DNA from: JBGSON01 sp041739085 | GTDB taxonomy: Bacteria > Patescibacteriota > Gracilibacteria > CAIRYL01 | DNA: 34,372 bases | NCBI GenBank assembly: GCA_041739085.1 | Contig: JBGSON010000012.1 | Span: 1 to 34,372 of the forward strand | Direction: 5' to 3' | In this document: positions 16,460-24,018 of the stretch, piece after piece | Layout: each line of letters begins with the position of its first letter | Numbering within the stretch: position 1 is the first letter of the stretch | Position numbers and translations under genes: made by a program | The notes under the pieces: model-generated | What the model was told of the DNA's origin: nothing | The model's database searches: none | Seen by the model: only the letters and a program-made list of their open reading frames with translations

Positions 16460-17611
16460 ATGAACAGCCCCTATGTTGAAGTGACGAGGAGATCCTGGTT
16501 CGACCGGCTCGCAGGATCGATCAAAGGCATTTTTACAGGATTCATCCTGTTCATCGCCTCATTCGGCGTCCTCTATTGGAATGAAGGGAGAAGCAACATG
16601 GCGGAAACTGCCGCCCAGGCTGTTCCCATAAAAGCGGATTCTCCGGACATGGCTCAGGAAGGAAAACTGGTCGGGGCGACCGGCGTCCTTTCCGCATCCG
16701 ACAAGATCGGTGATAATCTCTATCTCCTTCCGGGAGAATATCTTACGGTCTCCAGAAAGGTGGAGGTCTACGCGTGGGTTGAAAAATCTGAATCAAAGAC
16801 CGAGGAAAAACTTGGCGGGACCGAAGAGACCACGACCACGTACACGTATGCGAAAGACTGGGTCAGCGATGCCGCAAGCTCTGGTTCTTTTAAACAGGCG
16901 GAAGGCCACGATAATGTAGAAAAGACCATCGATGATGAGACCGTAAATGCTATAGACGCAAAAGTCGGTTCTCTCTCCGTAGATCTTGCCCGGTTGTCCC
17001 TCCCGGGATCCGAGGACATTTCTCTCAGCGAAACGACTGTAGCTCTCGAGAATGCAGGAAATGCAGTACTCGGAAGCAGCAAGTATATCTATGTGAGCAC
17101 CGGCTGGGGGTCTCTTTCATCCCCCGAGATCGGAGACATGAGGATCAGCTATTCCGCAGTCCCGTCAGGACAGGATCTCACCGTCATGGGGAAGCTCGAA
17201 AAAGGCAAGCTCACCCCGTTCCTCAATGATGACAAGAAAACGCTTTACCGCGCATTCACCGGGACACTGGAAGATGCCGTCGCGACACTCAATCAGGAGC
17301 ATACGACCATGACCTGGATCCTCCGGCTCGTCGGATTTCTCATGATGTGGGGAGGCTTGAGCGCGATCTTCGCGATATTCAGCACTGTTTTTGCAGTCAT
17401 CCCCTTTCTCGGAAAGGTCACCGGCGCTCTCATTCAGGCCGTGACTTTCGTTGTTGCGCTTGTGTTGAGCATTCTCACGATCCTCGTGAGCATGCTCTTC
17501 CACAATATCTACGCCGTCGTTGCGATTGTTGTGCTTGCCATTGGATTCGGGATCTATTGGTATAAGATGCGGAAGAAAAATCCCGAGACTCCGGCACCGG
17601 CCGCAGTATAG
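16460..17611 (+). CDS. TMEM43-family membrane protein
   Basis: The 383-residue protein begins MNSPYVEVTRRSWFDRLAGS, then has a membrane helix (about 22-42) ending in YWNEGRSN, a large non-cytoplasmic domain (about 45-270), and three or four helices at the C-terminus. SWFDRLxxSIKG...LFWNEGR and the VxVYxWVExxxxKTEEKLGGTEETTTTYTYxxxW block are characteristic of bacterial TMEM43 homologues. The eukaryotic relative sits in the ER and nuclear envelope; the bacterial role is unknown. The frame is open back to 16250, but those 70 codons lack family similarity and precede the promoter. The gene stands alone, divergent from the M23 operon, and ends at a clear terminator. The ATG follows a pyrimidine tract, TTATCCCACTCCT. 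Confidence 0.9.
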   Translation: MNSPYVEVTRRSWFDRLAGSIKGIFTGFILFIASFGVLYWNEGRSNMAETAAQAVPIKADSPDMAQEGKLVGATGVLSASDKIGDNLYLLPGEYLTVSRKVEVYAWVEKSESKTEEKLGGTEETTTTYTYAKDWVSDAASSGSFKQAEGHDNVEKTIDDETVNAIDAKVGSLSVDLARLSLPGSEDISLSETTVALENAGNAVLGSSKYIYVSTGWGSLSSPEIGDMRISYSAVPSGQDLTVMGKLEKGKLTPFLNDDKKTLYRAFTGTLEDAVATLNQEHTTMTWILRLVGFLMMWGGLSAIFAIFSTVFAVIPFLGKVTGALIQAVTFVVALVLSILTILVSMLFHNIYAVVAIVVLAIGFGIYWYKMRKKNPETPAPAAV

Positions 17612-17634
17612 ATAATCTCACGAGTCAAGAAATG

Positions 17635-17666
17635 AAAAAGCCCTCCGGAAATCGAAGGGCTTTTTT
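17635..17666 (+). terminator. Intrinsic terminator of the TMEM43-family gene
   Basis: AAAAAGCCCT pairs with AGGGCTTTTT around a short CCG/TCG inner region, followed by T residues. The A-rich 5' side means it could also stop transcription from the other strand. Confidence 0.85.
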
Positions 17667-17673
17667 GTATTTG

Positions 17674-17700
17674 AAAAAAGGGAACGGATTCGCCGTTCCC
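17674..17700 (-). terminator. Intrinsic terminator of the thrombospondin-type-3 protein gene
   Basis: On the minus strand, GGGAACGG-CGAAT-CCGTTCCC forms a perfect 8-bp stem followed by six T residues. It lies about 60 nt past the gene's stop codon, back to back with the plus-strand terminator. Confidence 0.85.
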
Positions 17701-17761
17701 CTTTTCATAATAATGTTTTGTTTTGATTTTACCTCTCCGATCCCTTTTATCCCGACATGAG

Positions 17762-19219
17762 TTATGATTCCCCACCGTCTTTCTTCCTTGGGGCAGTTCC
17801 GACAAATGCGGCGAAGAAAACCCCGACAATAAATATCCAAAGCCATTTTTCCCATTTCGCCCGCGAGATGAGGATGACAAGGCGTTCCGTCCTTGGTTCT
17901 CCGGAGGAATCGCTTACCGTCAGTTCGACATATTTTTTCCCCGAAGCGTTGAAGGTAAAATCGACTGCTGCCTTATTCCGGATCGATCCATCAGGAAACT
18001 TCCACTCATAGAAGAGCGGACCTCCATCAGGGTCATAGGAAGACCCTGCGTCAAAATTCACCGTCTCTCCCTTTTCAATGGAATCCGAACTTGCGGATAC
18101 GATGAGTACCGGCCCCTGGTTGAAATCATTGGGGTCGGCATTGTCCCCGAGTCCGTCCCTGTCCGAATCCTTATGCTCAAGAGAATCAAGAGGAATCTCA
18201 TCCTCTCCGTCGGAAAAACCATCATCATCAGAATCCTGGTCCTTCGGATCCGTTCCCTTCAGGATCTCTCTTTCGTCCGGGAGACCGTCGTTGTCATCAT
18301 CAGGATCTGCATTATCTCCGATCCCGTCTTTGTCAAAATCTTCCCATTCGTTCCCGTCTCTCGGGAATGCATCAACCGTATCGATTTTTCCATCTCCGTC
18401 ATCGTCCGAGTCATCCTCGTCCGGAACACCGTCTTTATCAATATCATACGTCTTCGAACCATCGATGGGATAATCATCTTCTCCATCCCCGACTCCGTCC
18501 CCGTCGGTATCAAATTTATTCGGATCGGTGCCGAGTGTCACTTCAGCATCATCAGAGAGAGAATCACCATCATCATCGGTATCGGCATTATTCCCGATCC
18601 CATCCTGGTCGAGGTCCTCCCACTCCTCGGGTGCAAGAGGGAAAGAATCCTTCACATCCTCTATTCCGTCATTGTCATCATCAACATCCGCATTGTTCCC
18701 CGTTCCGTCTCCGTCGGTGTCCGCCCATTCAACGGCATTGAAAGGAAACACATCCTCGGCATCGGGATGTCCGTCCCCGTCATCGTCATTGTCTTCTCTG
18801 TTTCCGATGCCATCCCCATCGGAATCATCGTCAATAAAAATCGTCCCGATTACTTTATTGTTCTCGAGATTGTCTTTCGATTCATCCCATGGGATCACTT
18901 TTGCGGCTATAGGATGGTCTCCGGAGATCTGCGGAGTGAATTCGATGAAGGTGAGGTCCTTAGACCCTGCGACGACAGCAATACTCTGGTCTGTCCCGAT
19001 ATGGATGAGTTCTTTTTCATCATAAAACTTCACGACTCCGCGAAGATCCTCAGCGGATGTGTTTTCCACAGAGAGATAGATCTTTACCGGATGTCCGACG
19101 AGCCCTTCCTGAGGTTCAAAATTAAGCGATTCCGGAGATACTGAGAGGTCAGCAAAAACGAGCGCGATCGAAAAAAAGAAAATGAGGTAACAAAAGAGAA
19201 AAAGCTTCCAGAACCGCAT
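17762..19219 (-). CDS. Surface protein with thrombospondin type 3 repeats and PKD domain
   Basis: The 485-residue protein has a signal peptide (first 23 residues), a CARDB-like beta domain (about 25-125: VKIYLSVENTSAEDLRGVVKFYD), a calcium-binding thrombospondin type 3 array (about 130-370) with DxDGDGIGNxxDxDDDxDG repeats, a PKD domain (about 375-460: FDAGSSYDPDGGPLFYEWKFPDG) and a C-terminal helix with an RKK tail. It is probably a rigid, calcium-stabilised surface adhesin or stalk. The frame begins at a TTG at 19234, but the ATG at 19219 is preferred: it gives a cleaner signal peptide and a leader of about 20 nt from the predicted promoter. It is a single-gene unit ending at its own terminator. 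A long frame on the opposite strand is an artefact of the repeat codons. Confidence 0.92.
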   Translation of the reverse strand: MRFWKLFLFCYLIFFFSIALVFADLSVSPESLNFEPQEGLVGHPVKIYLSVENTSAEDLRGVVKFYDEKELIHIGTDQSIAVVAGSKDLTFIEFTPQISGDHPIAAKVIPWDESKDNLENNKVIGTIFIDDDSDGDGIGNREDNDDDGDGHPDAEDVFPFNAVEWADTDGDGTGNNADVDDDNDGIEDVKDSFPLAPEEWEDLDQDGIGNNADTDDDGDSLSDDAEVTLGTDPNKFDTDGDGVGDGEDDYPIDGSKTYDIDKDGVPDEDDSDDDGDGKIDTVDAFPRDGNEWEDFDKDGIGDNADPDDDNDGLPDEREILKGTDPKDQDSDDDGFSDGEDEIPLDSLEHKDSDRDGLGDNADPNDFNQGPVLIVSASSDSIEKGETVNFDAGSSYDPDGGPLFYEWKFPDGSIRNKAAVDFTFNASGKKYVELTVSDSSGEPRTERLVILISRAKWEKWLWIFIVGVFFAAFVGTAPRKKDGGES

Positions 19220-19246
19220 GCCGCATTTGATCAAAATTCTGAGTCA

Positions 19247-19275
19247 AGAATAAATTTTGTGAACAGAGATTGCAA
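19247..19275 (-). promoter_or_regulatory. Promoter of the thrombospondin-type-3 protein gene
   Basis: Minus strand: -35 TTGCAA (19275-19270), 17-nt spacer, -10 TATTCT (19252-19247). Confidence 0.5.
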
Positions 19276-19352
19276 TAAGAATCACACTATTTAATAAAAA
19301 ATCACTTGAGTGTTTTGGGAATCATTTCAAAACATATGTTCCACTCAAATAT

Positions 19353-19381
19353 TTGCGCCGCAGTGATGATTCAGATATATG
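19353..19381 (+). promoter_or_regulatory. Possible promoter of leuCD
   Basis: -35 TTGCGC (19353-19358), 17-nt spacer, -10 TATATG (19376-19381). This would give a leader of about 180 nt, far longer than for other genes here. A weaker alternative uses TTGCAA at 19270. Confidence 0.4.
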
Positions 19382-19398
19382 CTTTGTAGCTTTGTTTC

Positions 19399-19566
19399 CG
19401 TGATCATCTCACGCTGAAGATAACCAACGCGCATCACTCGCTCTTCGAATGAGAGAATCGTGCTCCCTCATCTGTACGAGAACCGAATTTCTCTACAGAA
19501 GAATTCAATGCTGAAGTGAGGATTCTGTGATATCTTCTTCCCGCGGACATTTTTTGAGGAGCACGC
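19399..19566 (+). promoter_or_regulatory. Structured 5' leader of leuC (candidate cis-regulatory RNA)
   Basis: The 330-nt gap between the surface-protein gene and leuC has no recognisable protein gene beyond a possible 12-codon frame at 19379-19417 (MLCSFVSVIISR, rich in Leu/Val/Ile). It contains hairpins CGTGA/TCACG (19399-19413), CTGTA-c-GAGAA/TTCTC-TACAG with a 6-nt loop (19472-19498) and AGAAT-t-C/GATTCT (19500-19526). A strong GAGGAG Shine-Dalgarno lies just before the leuC ATG. I see no T-box sequence (TGGNACCGCG) and no known riboswitch core. A leader responding to branched-chain amino acid supply is inference. Confidence 0.4.
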
Positions 19567-20979
19567 ATGCCAAAAAACATCATCGAAAAGATCTGGGATT
19601 CCCATGTTGTCAAAAAGGAGACCGACGGACCTTCCATCCTCTTTATCGATTTCCAGCTCCTCCACGAGGTCACAAGCCCTCAGGCATTTGAGATGCTGAG
19701 AGAGAAGAATTTCCCCGCTTTTTCTCCGGATCGGAATTTGGCGACGATCGATCATTCAATCCCGACCGACGAATTCAGAAAAGACTTCAAAGATGCTGAG
19801 ACAAAAAATCAGGTCGAAATGCTTCGAAAAAACTGCCGTGATTTTGGCATCAGGATCTTCGATCTCGATTCCGGACACCAGGGCGTCGTCCATGTCACCG
19901 GTCCGGAACTCGGGATCACCCAGCCGGGAATGACCATCACCTGCGGCGATTCGCACACCGCAACGCACGGTGCTTTCGGTGCTCTTGCGTTCGGGATCGG
20001 GACGACTCAGGTATCCCATGTCCTCTCCACATCTTCCCTTCTTATCGATCGTCCGAAGACGATAAAAGTTGAATTCGCCGGAACGCCATCCCCGTACTTT
20101 TCCGCAAAGGACGCGATCCTCGCCCTCATCAGAAAAATAGGAGTCCAGGGGGGGACCAGGGGGGTCATCGAATATACGGGTGAGTACATAAGACAGCTCT
20201 CAATGGAGGAGCGGATGACGATCTGCAATATGAGCATCGAGTGCGGCGCCAGGGCAGGACTCATCTCTCCTGATGAGATAACTTTTGAATGGCTGAAAGG
20301 AAAACCATATTCTCCGCTCGATTTTAATGACATGAAAAAATACTGGATGAGCTTCGCATCGGATGAGAACGCCGTCTATGATGAGACGATCATCCTCGAT
20401 CTGAATGGAATGAAACCCATCGTCACGTGGGGCACGACCCCGGCGCAGTCGGAAGAAATCGACGGGGCGATTCCCCTCCTCTCTACTCTTGAGGAATCGG
20501 AGCGGTTTCTCGCCGAGAAATCCCTTGCCTACACGAAGCTCCATACCGGTGACAAGATGGAAGGAGTTTCCATTCAACATGTATTCATAGGTTCCTGCAC
20601 GAACGGAAGGATCTCCGATCTCCGGATTGCTGCAAAAATCCTGCAGGGGAAAAAAATCGCCCCCGGAGTCACCGTACGCATCGTTCCGGGATCAGAACAG
20701 GTCGAGAAACAAGCAGTGGAAGAGGGGCTGGTCCAAATTTTCCGGGATGCAGGTGCTGATTTCAGGAGACCGGGATGCTCTCTCTGCCTCGCCATGAACG
20801 GTGATGAAGTCCCTCCTGGAGAGCGCTGTGCCTCGACTTCAAACCGGAATTTCATCGGGAGACAGGGAAAGGATTCCATCACTCACCTCATGAGTCCTCT
20901 CATGGCCTCTCTCGCCGCGGTGACCGGGAAGATAACAAATCCGGAAAAGTATTTTTCTCCCTCTGGGAACACACTCTGA
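19567..20979 (+). CDS. leuC: 3-isopropylmalate dehydratase, large subunit
   Basis: The 470-residue aconitase-family protein has the three cysteines of the [4Fe-4S] cluster: Cys344 (FIGSCTNGRISDL) and Cys404/Cys407 (PGCSLCLAMNGD). Other family motifs are present, such as ITCGDSHTATHGAFGALAFGIGTTQV (125-150) and the C-terminal STSNRNFIGRQG. With LeuD it isomerises 2-isopropylmalate to 3-isopropylmalate in leucine synthesis. The length and the adjacent separate small subunit fit LeuC rather than a one-piece aconitase; homoaconitase-like use cannot be excluded because leuA and leuB are not in the window. HVLSTSSL replaces the usual HVLATQTL. One of the few genes here with a good Shine-Dalgarno (GAGGAG), it is followed by leuD after 12 nt. 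Confidence 0.96.
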   Translation: MPKNIIEKIWDSHVVKKETDGPSILFIDFQLLHEVTSPQAFEMLREKNFPAFSPDRNLATIDHSIPTDEFRKDFKDAETKNQVEMLRKNCRDFGIRIFDLDSGHQGVVHVTGPELGITQPGMTITCGDSHTATHGAFGALAFGIGTTQVSHVLSTSSLLIDRPKTIKVEFAGTPSPYFSAKDAILALIRKIGVQGGTRGVIEYTGEYIRQLSMEERMTICNMSIECGARAGLISPDEITFEWLKGKPYSPLDFNDMKKYWMSFASDENAVYDETIILDLNGMKPIVTWGTTPAQSEEIDGAIPLLSTLEESERFLAEKSLAYTKLHTGDKMEGVSIQHVFIGSCTNGRISDLRIAAKILQGKKIAPGVTVRIVPGSEQVEKQAVEEGLVQIFRDAGADFRRPGCSLCLAMNGDEVPPGERCASTSNRNFIGRQGKDSITHLMSPLMASLAAVTGKITNPEKYFSPSGNTL

Positions 20980-20991
20980 TTTTTTTGCCCT

Positions 20992-21582
20992 ATGACGCAT
21001 TTTGATCCATTTTCCTCGCGGGCGCTCCGGATACCGCTCAAAGATATTGATACGGATCTCATCATCTCAGCAAAATATCTCACAACGACTTCAAAGGAGG
21101 GACTCGGCATCCACCTCTTCGAATCTCTCCGCGAGCGCGATCCCCTTTTTCCCATGAATTTGTCTGAATTCCAGGGTGCGAAGATCATCATCGCCGGAAA
21201 AAACTTCGGCTGCGGATCATCGCGTGAGCATGCCGCCTGGGCACTTGCTGACTCAGGGATCAGGGCGATCATTTCATCCGAATTCGCTGATATTTTCCGG
21301 GGAAACACGGAAAAAAACGGGATCCTCCCCATCACTCTTGAGGAACCCATTGTCCATGATCTCCTCTTCTCAGGGAATGAGCTCGATGAAATCACCATCG
21401 ATCTTTCGCAGGAAAAAGTGATAATGAAAGATGGCAGATTTTTCCCGTTCCGTATCAACAGTTTTACAAAGATGAGATTTCTTGAGGGCATCTCCGACAT
21501 TGATTATCTCATGAAGTCAGAGAGGGACATCAGAATTTATGAGACATGGAGAAAACCATATAATCCCAGTATTCCCGCGTGA
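20992..21582 (+). CDS. leuD: 3-isopropylmalate dehydratase, small subunit
   Basis: The 196-residue swivel-domain subunit carries the motifs IDTDLIISAKYL (19-30), KNFGCGSSREHAAWAL (about 69-84) and the IRAIISSEFADIFRGNTEKNGILPI block (family: AVIAxSFADIFxxNxxxNGLLP). It completes the active site of LeuC. The length is normal (E. coli LeuD has 201 residues). It lies 12 nt after leuC in the same operon; its ATG follows TTTTTTTGCCC with no Shine-Dalgarno. The stop codon touches the -35 box of the next gene. Confidence 0.96.
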   Translation: MTHFDPFSSRALRIPLKDIDTDLIISAKYLTTTSKEGLGIHLFESLRERDPLFPMNLSEFQGAKIIIAGKNFGCGSSREHAAWALADSGIRAIISSEFADIFRGNTEKNGILPITLEEPIVHDLLFSGNELDEITIDLSQEKVIMKDGRFFPFRINSFTKMRFLEGISDIDYLMKSERDIRIYETWRKPYNPSIPA

Positions 21583-21611
21583 TTGTTGATATTGTTTTAT
21601 TATGCTATAAT
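21583..21611 (+). promoter_or_regulatory. Promoter of the small secreted-protein gene at 21635
   Basis: -35 TTGTTG (21583-21588), 17-nt spacer, perfect -10 TATAAT (21606-21611) with an extended TGC before it. The leader would be about 17 nt. Confidence 0.7.
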
Positions 21612-21634
21612 ATACTCTGATCATTTTCTTCTCC

Positions 21635-21982
21635 ATGGGAAAAATCAGAGTTTTTCTGAGGCAGATTCTTTCGCTTTCCGTCGTGTCATTTTTACTCATT
21701 CTTCCTGCGGATCCCGCAAATGCGGACTACGGGAGCAATGATTATGGAGAATCTCCCTATCATGCACCGGATCCCTACTATCAATCCCTGAACGCTTATT
21801 CCCTCTATACCGATCCGGCCGCGGACAGCATCTATGTGCGGAATCATGACAGCCGCATGGAAACCATACGGCGTATGAACAGCGGTGAAGAGCGAAGCCT
21901 CAGGGATTTTTACATCATGCTCGCAGTCTTTACCAGCGGAGGGATCATCCTCTGGTGGACAAGAAAACATCAAAGCCAGTGA
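21635..21982 (+). CDS. Small exported protein with C-terminal membrane helix, 115 aa
   Basis: The product has a signal peptide (about 1-30, ending PANADYG), a Tyr-rich segment (DYGSNDYGESPYHAPDPYYQS), and a hydrophobic helix at about 92-109 (FYIMLAVFTSGGIILWW) with a short basic tail. The family is not recognised. The strong extended -10 promoter suggests solid, independent expression. It may be a small envelope protein. The ATG follows the tract CATTTTCTTCTCC. Confidence 0.75.
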   Translation: MGKIRVFLRQILSLSVVSFLLILPADPANADYGSNDYGESPYHAPDPYYQSLNAYSLYTDPAADSIYVRNHDSRMETIRRMNSGEERSLRDFYIMLAVFTSGGIILWWTRKHQSQ

Positions 21983-22025
21983 ATGACTCCGGGCGTATGA
22001 TCCGGATATCATCTTCCGCGAAAAA

Positions 22026-22064
22026 CTGAGCCGGACACCTGAGAAAGTCTGTGTTTCCGGTCAG
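22026..22064 (+). terminator. Imperfect hairpin after the small exported-protein gene
   Basis: CTGA-g-CCGGA-CAC pairs with GTG-tt-TCCGG-TCAG. No T tract follows, so termination is doubtful. It lies just upstream of the next promoter. Confidence 0.3.
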
Positions 22065-22070
22065 AATCAT

Positions 22071-22078
22071 GGTACAAT
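22071..22078 (+). promoter_or_regulatory. Extended -10 promoter of the proline-rich gene at 22099
   Basis: TGG-TACAAT is an extended -10 with no good -35 partner. The predicted start near 22085 gives a leader of about 14 nt. Confidence 0.5.
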
Positions 22079-22098
22079 AATGAGAAACAACAATTATT

Positions 22099-23517
22099 AT
22101 GAGCATCTATTCACCCATCAGCCCGTTCGGTGAATCTGGAGAACCTGAGGGTCAGCTCAGTGCATTTGAAAAACCTTCCTGGGAGAGGCGACAGGATGTT
22201 GCATACGATGGCGAAGGATCCCCCGATGGCTTAGCACCGACACCGGAAACACTGCCAAGGGAAGATATTTTTGCTCAGGAAATTAAGAAAATCCTCGGTG
22301 ATCTTAAGCCTGAAGAACAATATGATGCTTCGGGCTCATTTGAACTTGGCCCAGGCGGAAATCTCATATTCATACCAGAAACTCAAGCTGCTCCAGAAAA
22401 ATCCCGGGGAAAACCCTCGGTTTCAGCTCCTGTTCAGACTGAATTTGAGCCTCAGCCAATCCCACCTAGTCCACAACAGGAAACTGTTCTCACTCCGGAA
22501 GGCACACCTGCACCATCTTCTGGGGCATCGGTTCCTCAGGAGCAATCTGCCGGTCCGACCTCTCCGGATATATTGGCGATGAAGAAAAAAGCATTCGACG
22601 AAACAGCATTCGCATCCGTAGCAGCGTGGAATGCGAGAATAAAATCTGATCCTCAATTACAAGATAATCCCCTCGTTGCAAAAGCTGATGAGCCGACCCT
22701 GCGATGGAGCATCCTCCACCCCTATATTGATGACCAGATTCAGAAAATTAAAGAACCTTTAATCACAAATGGAGATTTTCTTTTCGCCGGTGATTCCTCC
22801 CGTCAAGATGATAGATTCGGAGGAAGTCAGGATACTCTTTCAGAAGGATCTCCCTCTCAAACAGGTGTTCTTCATGAAACAGGAATTGCGGGAGGCAAGC
22901 CGGAGGTTTATCAAAAAAATGCGCATGCCATTCAGAGTATCATCAATGCGCTTGGTTTTTCCACGGGCGGGAATATCCATGACGGGATAACGAACCTTCA
23001 AAGGTTTCTCCAGTCAAAAGGCCATGAGGTGGAAGTGTCGGGGAGCATGAACCATGACACCTGGACCGCTCTCACGGGATTCCACAAAAAAAGACACAAA
23101 GCAATGCATCCCGGAGGAGGTGTTCCTCCGAAACCTCCTCATTCCGGTGGCGGAGAAACTCCATCTCCGAAATCAAAAACACCGGGGAAACAGGAGGGGC
23201 CGAGCGACAGCAAAGCCTATGAAGGCGGAAAATGGGTAATAAGCAAAGGAGCAAGCGGAACTCCGGAAGATCCTGCCCGAGGCATCTTAGAGGGGCTTAT
23301 CCCAATTCCAACGGGAGATATGACAAGAACAAAAATTGCGCCTTCTCATCTGGAACAAAGATCATTTGAGCAACGAAAAGTCTCTTATCAAAATGGACCG
23401 ACTTTTTATACGAACATGACATCACGTTATACGAGCATGAAAAGCCGTGCGAATAAGAAAGCCGAGAATATTACGCGACAAAAGGATGAAGCATATGCGG
23501 AATCTCTTCTTGCATGA
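22099..23517 (+). CDS. Proline-rich protein with a possible peptidoglycan-binding-like segment, 472 aa
   Basis: The N-terminal third is disordered and rich in Pro, Ser, Gln and Glu. A helical part at about 160-220 (MKKKAFDETAFASVAAWNARIK) follows. Residues about 275-325 (AIQSIINALGFSTGGNIHDGITNLQRFLQSKGHEVEVSGSMNHDTWTAL) have the layout of a PG-binding-1 module, where the family reads LQxxLxxxGxxxGxxDGxxGxxTxxAVxxFQ. A second Pro/Gly-rich linker and a basic helical C-terminus complete it. No signal peptide or membrane helix is visible, so export is unclear. It may be a structural cell-wall or phage-like protein. The PG-binding call is by pattern and tentative. Confidence 0.72.
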   Translation: MSIYSPISPFGESGEPEGQLSAFEKPSWERRQDVAYDGEGSPDGLAPTPETLPREDIFAQEIKKILGDLKPEEQYDASGSFELGPGGNLIFIPETQAAPEKSRGKPSVSAPVQTEFEPQPIPPSPQQETVLTPEGTPAPSSGASVPQEQSAGPTSPDILAMKKKAFDETAFASVAAWNARIKSDPQLQDNPLVAKADEPTLRWSILHPYIDDQIQKIKEPLITNGDFLFAGDSSRQDDRFGGSQDTLSEGSPSQTGVLHETGIAGGKPEVYQKNAHAIQSIINALGFSTGGNIHDGITNLQRFLQSKGHEVEVSGSMNHDTWTALTGFHKKRHKAMHPGGGVPPKPPHSGGGETPSPKSKTPGKQEGPSDSKAYEGGKWVISKGASGTPEDPARGILEGLIPIPTGDMTRTKIAPSHLEQRSFEQRKVSYQNGPTFYTNMTSRYTSMKSRANKKAENITRQKDEAYAESLLA

Positions 23518-23567
23518 AATTTTTGATTGCATAATGATTGACCTTAAGAAGAGATCTCACTCTCGCT

Positions 23568-23867
23568 ATGCTCCGCATCGCTCTCATCGACGACAAATCA
23601 TACGGGCTCGATCTCATCCGGAGTCTCCATACAAACGAGGAATGTTCGATCGATTATTTCTCGAGTTTCCGCGAGTTTCAATCGAACGGAGGAAAATATG
23701 ATATCGCGTACCTCGACTATTACCTCGACCATGACGGGATTACGGGTGATGCCATTCTCCCAGAGGTAAAAATGCAGGCAGAAAAGATCATCGGTTTTTC
23801 GAGCGTCCCGGGATGCAACAGGAGGATGGTCGAACTCGGCGCGGACGGGGCGGTCGATAAGTCGTAA
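23568..23867 (+). CDS. Stand-alone response-regulator receiver domain
   Basis: The 99-residue protein keeps the receiver landmarks: acidic pair in IALIDDK, phospho-acceptor Asp in YDIAYLDYYLDHDG, Ser in IIGFSSVPG and Lys in GADGAVDKS. It has no output domain, so it would act as a phosphotransfer or protein-binding switch, as CheY or Spo0F do. No histidine kinase is in the window. The frame starts at a TTG at 23538; the ATG at 23568 is chosen because the receiver fold starts directly after it. Pro, usual after the conserved Lys, is Ser here. The gene begins 50 nt after the proline-rich gene and may be co-transcribed with it. Confidence 0.75.
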   Translation: MLRIALIDDKSYGLDLIRSLHTNEECSIDYFSSFREFQSNGGKYDIAYLDYYLDHDGITGDAILPEVKMQAEKIIGFSSVPGCNRRMVELGADGAVDKS

Positions 23868-23881
23868 GAAAGTCAAAGGAT

Positions 23882-23955
23882 AAAGCACAAAAGAGAAAAG
23901 AATCCGCAGGCGTTCTGAACGCTGTCAGATTTATCAAATGTTTCATTTGTGCTTT
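23882..23955 (+). promoter_or_regulatory. Hairpin-rich region before metK: terminator or leader switch
   Basis: AAAGCACAAA (23882-23891) pairs perfectly with TTTGTGCTTT (23946-23955), followed by a long U-rich run, which looks like a terminator for the receiver gene. Inside it, CAG-g-CGTT/AACG-CTG forms a small hairpin. CAAATG/CATTTG (23935-23949) forms a third hairpin that shares bases with the large stem, so the two cannot coexist. No SAM riboswitch consensus is visible. Confidence 0.5.
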
Positions 23956-24018
23956 TTCTTTTTTCTTTTCCTCATTTCCATTACACTTTCTCACGATTTT
24001 ATTCCTGGTTTTCTTCCC

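Noticed and set aside
18173..19144. 323-codon open frame opposite the thrombospondin-type-3 gene
   Set aside because: It arises from the repetitive Asp/Gly codons of the real gene; its product is a low-complexity Ile/Arg string with no start signal.
19382..19566. T-box riboswitch before leuC
   Set aside because: No TGGNACCGCG-type T-box sequence or terminator/antiterminator pair is visible.
23938..24018. Hydrophobic N-terminal extension of MetK
   Set aside because: MetK is cytoplasmic and its conserved start is at 24019; the Phe-rich stretch is the U-rich tract after the hairpin.
23868..24018. SAM-I or other known SAM riboswitch before metK
   Set aside because: The conserved core sequences of SAM riboswitches are not present; only simple hairpins are seen.
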